Source of the DNA: Methanobacteriota archaeon
GTDB taxonomy: Archaea > Thermoplasmatota > Thermoplasmata > RBG-16-68-12
Length of the DNA stretch: 17,394 bases
Direction: 5' to 3'
Assembly (NCBI GenBank): GCA_005878415.1
Contig: VBMM01000151.1
Location: 1-17,394, forward strand
The position numbers were made by a program, and so were the translations under genes. Within the stretch, counting starts at the first letter, position 1. Each line of letters opens with the position of its first letter. Under the pieces are notes generated by a model, which did not search any database, was not told the origin of the DNA, and saw nothing but the letters and a program-made list of their open reading frames with translations. This document shows positions 16,071 to 17,394 of the stretch, in pieces.

Positions 16071-16421
16071 GTGCGGGCCGTGGCGACGACCACGGAGTCC
16101 CCGTCCGCCGCCGACATCTTGCGTCCATCGGGTGTGGCGGTCCTCGTCCGCCTTCGCTCGCTCCTCGTGTGGCTCCACAAGTTCATCTATCCTCCGGCGC
16201 ACGACGTCGAGGAGCCGCCCCTCACGTTCAGTGCGCGCTTCCGAAAATTCCTCTGGCTGTCCAGCGGACTGTTCAGCGCCGCGTCGTTCACGATTCCCGC
16301 GATCGGATACCTCGCCTTCGGCACGGCCGACGGCGCGGCCACGAACTTCCTCGCGGCCGTCGTGAGCGCGTGCCTGTTCGGCGTCGCGTCGCTCTTTCAC
16401 TTCGGTCCGGACGAGGCGTAG
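16071..16421 (+). CDS. Small two-helix membrane protein of unknown function
   Basis: Product of 116 aa if started at GTG 16071. I do not recognise the family. The first 60 residues are mixed polar and moderately hydrophobic (VAVLVRLRSLLVWLHKFIYP may be an amphipathic or re-entrant segment). Two clear membrane helices follow near 63-85 (FLWLSSGLFSAASFTIPAIG) and 91-110 (TNFLAAVVSACLFGVASLFH). The protein ends in GPDEA. The frame is chosen for these coherent hydrophobic segments; the other plus-strand frame over the same bases encodes an Arg/Pro/Ser-rich product typical of an out-of-frame reading. The start is uncertain: GTG 16080 is three codons later and there is no ATG in frame. It lies 56 bases before the next gene, which has its own AT-rich promoter patch. 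Confidence 0.65.
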   Translation: MRAVATTTESPSAADILRPSGVAVLVRLRSLLVWLHKFIYPPAHDVEEPPLTFSARFRKFLWLSSGLFSAASFTIPAIGYLAFGTADGAATNFLAAVVSACLFGVASLFHFGPDEA

Positions 16422-16446
16422 GCGGGAACCCGCCCCGCGCCGAACG

Positions 16447-16455
16447 TTTATTATC
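16447..16455 (+). promoter_or_regulatory. TATA-like element before the frameshifted gene
   Basis: TTTATTATC lies about 27 bases before GTG 16478. At archaeal spacing the transcript would begin at or next to that GTG, favouring a leaderless start. It is a local AT-rich patch in GC-rich DNA. Confidence 0.5.
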
Positions 16456-16477
16456 ATTTCTCTCTATTGGCCGCGAC

Positions 16478-16908
16478 GTGGAGCGGGAGGTGTGGGTCCG
16501 CGCCGCGATGGTCCTGTCGGTCTTGCTCTTGGCCTCTTTGATCGTCGTCACACCGGCTCTGCTGGGGCGGCCGACGCCGGGGTTCGCATCCCTCCCGATC
16601 CTAATCATCGGGATGTCGCGGAACGAATCGTCTTTCGTCGTCTACGCCAGCTGGGCGCTCCAGGCGTACCAGTATGACCTGATCCGGTTGACGTTCAACG
16701 AGTCGTCGTCGGCGGTCAACGGATCGATCGAGGAGATGGACTCGTATGGCATCCATCGCTGGGTGTTCGCGCCGAGAAAGATCAGGATAACCGGACGTTC
16801 ATGTTGTTCACATTCCCGTACGAGAAGGACAACGTGAACACGGTGATCCGACGGTACCCGCCGGACGATTTCCGTTGGGGCATCCCGCCGCGGGGGACGC
16901 TTCCATGA
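16478..16908 (+). pseudogene. Membrane-anchored protein of unknown function, interrupted by a one-base frameshift
   Basis: Reading from GTG 16478, the frame encodes a short N-terminus, a membrane helix near residues 12-31 (MVLSVLLLASLIVVTPALLG) and an extracellular segment (ESSFVVYASWALQAYQYDLI, then IEEMDSYGIHRWVFAP). After about 16774 this frame gives a low-quality Arg/Ser/Cys-rich tail ending at 16837. The -1 frame continues sensibly (EKDQDNRTFMLFTFPYEKDN, then TVIRRYPPDDFRWGIPPRG) and stops at 16906-16908, where its TGA overlaps the ATG of the next gene. A single missing base near CGCCGAG would join both parts into about 143 residues. This could be a real mutation, a programmed -1 shift, or an assembly error; no slippery run is visible. 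I do not recognise the family. An internal ATG at 16508 is an alternative start. Confidence 0.6.
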
Positions 16909-17243
16909 AGCTTTCGCGATCGACCCTTCTGTGGATCCTCATCGTGAGCGTGCTGGTCGCGATCGAGCTCGGGGTCGTCACGGGGCTGATCAACCCGAGC
17001 GACCCGATCACCTCTCTCTTCACGTTCTTGCTCGCGGTCGCCGCCATCTCGATCCTGTCGATCGTCGGGGCGGTCTTCGTCGGGATGTTGGTATCCCATC
17101 GGATCCTCTCAACGCAGAGCTTCACCCCGTTCGAGCAGGAGATGCTCCACATGCGGGGGGAGCTCCGGGAGCTCACGCAGCAGATCGAGCAGATCGCGGA
17201 GCGCCTCGGCGTCCCGTTCGGCGACAAGAAGAAGGGGCCCTAG
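16905..17243 (+). CDS. Two-helix membrane protein with cytoplasmic coiled coil
   Basis: Product of 112 aa, family not recognised. Two strong membrane helices lie at about 8-29 (LLWILIVSVLVAIELGVVTG) and 37-64 (SLFTFLLAVAAISILSIVGA and onwards), joined by the short loop NPSDPI. The C-terminal third is a charged amphipathic helix (FEQEMLHMRGELRELTQQIE and onwards) with a heptad-like pattern, likely a cytoplasmic coiled coil, ending in a lysine-rich tail (GDKKKGP). This layout is common in small archaeal membrane scaffolding or sensor-associated proteins. ATG 16905 overlaps the TGA of the frameshifted upstream gene (ATGA), so the two were probably translated together. GGGGA lies seven bases upstream of the ATG. 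Its stop shares CTAG with the convergent gene on the other strand. Confidence 0.85.
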   Translation: MKLSRSTLLWILIVSVLVAIELGVVTGLINPSDPITSLFTFLLAVAAISILSIVGAVFVGMLVSHRILSTQSFTPFEQEMLHMRGELRELTQQIEQIAERLGVPFGDKKKGP

Positions 17244-17394
17244 GCGAGCCGCTCCGGGCACCCGCCCCGGCGGGAGCAGTGGATGCACTTCCCCGGTCGG
17301 GTGTGGTTGCGGTGGGCCTCGCCCTTCACGATCGCCGCGCGCATCTCCGCGAGCTTCTGCAGGAGGAGCTTCTTCTGGTCGTCGTTGTACTCGA
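17240..17394 (-). CDS. C-terminal fragment of a Cas4/RecB-like nuclease-type protein (partial)
   Basis: Only the last 50 residues are inside the window; the gene enters from the right edge. The frame reads EYNDDQKKLLLQKLAEMRAA, then IVKGEAHRNHTRPGKCIHCS and RRGGCPERLA before TAG. The helix followed by RPGKCIHCSRRGGCP gives a CxxC-x5-C cluster. This resembles the C-terminal iron-sulphur cysteines of Cas4 and related PD-(D/E)xK (RecB-family) nucleases, in which a fourth cysteine lies near the N-terminus. The catalytic part is outside the window, so the family is a probable assignment only. No CRISPR repeat is visible in this window, so a stand-alone Cas4-like protein is at least as likely as a CRISPR-linked one. 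Its stop overlaps the stop of the plus-strand gene. Confidence 0.65.
   Translation of the reverse strand, partial: EYNDDQKKLLLQKLAEMRAAIVKGEAHRNHTRPGKCIHCSRRGGCPERLA

Overview
The window is high-GC DNA whose features point to an archaeon, most likely a member of the Thermoplasmatota (class Thermoplasmata or a related lineage). The evidence is archaeal TATA-type promoters (two share the core CGTTATATAG), a Kae1-type threonylcarbamoyladenosine synthase, a short CopG-like ribbon-helix-helix regulator, surface proteins with PKD domains and C-terminal membrane anchors, and several starts that look leaderless. The taxon is inferred; no rRNA or other phylogenetic marker apart from Kae1 is present.

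Positions 1-8902 lie almost entirely on the minus strand and read as a peptide and amino acid use region. From 8902 downwards come a 91-97 aa protein of unknown function, a delta-1-pyrroline-5-carboxylate dehydrogenase (pruA type), then, behind a strong TATA box, an apparent operon for a Dpp/Opp-type peptide ABC transporter: a substrate-binding protein with two PKD domains, a C-terminal membrane anchor and a 13-proline tail, two permeases, and two ATPases. The last ATPase runs off the left edge. It carries an insertion of about 160 residues with four predicted membrane helices between Walker A and the Q-loop, which is the most unusual object in the window. Both ATPase genes appear to begin with CTG.

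Positions 8969-11023 (plus strand) hold a small Rieske ferredoxin, a four-helix membrane protein with a zinc ribbon, and a GT21-like membrane glycosyltransferase. A convergent minus-strand membrane protein (11034-11948) follows, then a divergent PKD-domain surface protein (12018-13094) and Kae1 (13185-14165). A class V aminotransferase (14171-15301, minus) converges on Kae1 and diverges from a ribbon-helix-helix regulator (15516-15755) that has its own TATA box and a 7-7-7 inverted repeat resembling an autoregulatory operator.

The right end (15756-17394) holds a non-coding stretch with a terminator-like hairpin, a small membrane protein, a membrane-anchored protein broken by a one-base frameshift and coupled by ATGA to a two-helix membrane/coiled-coil protein, and, at the edge on the minus strand, the C-terminus of a protein with a Cas4/RecB-like cysteine cluster. 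No tRNA, rRNA, insertion sequence or CRISPR array was recognised.
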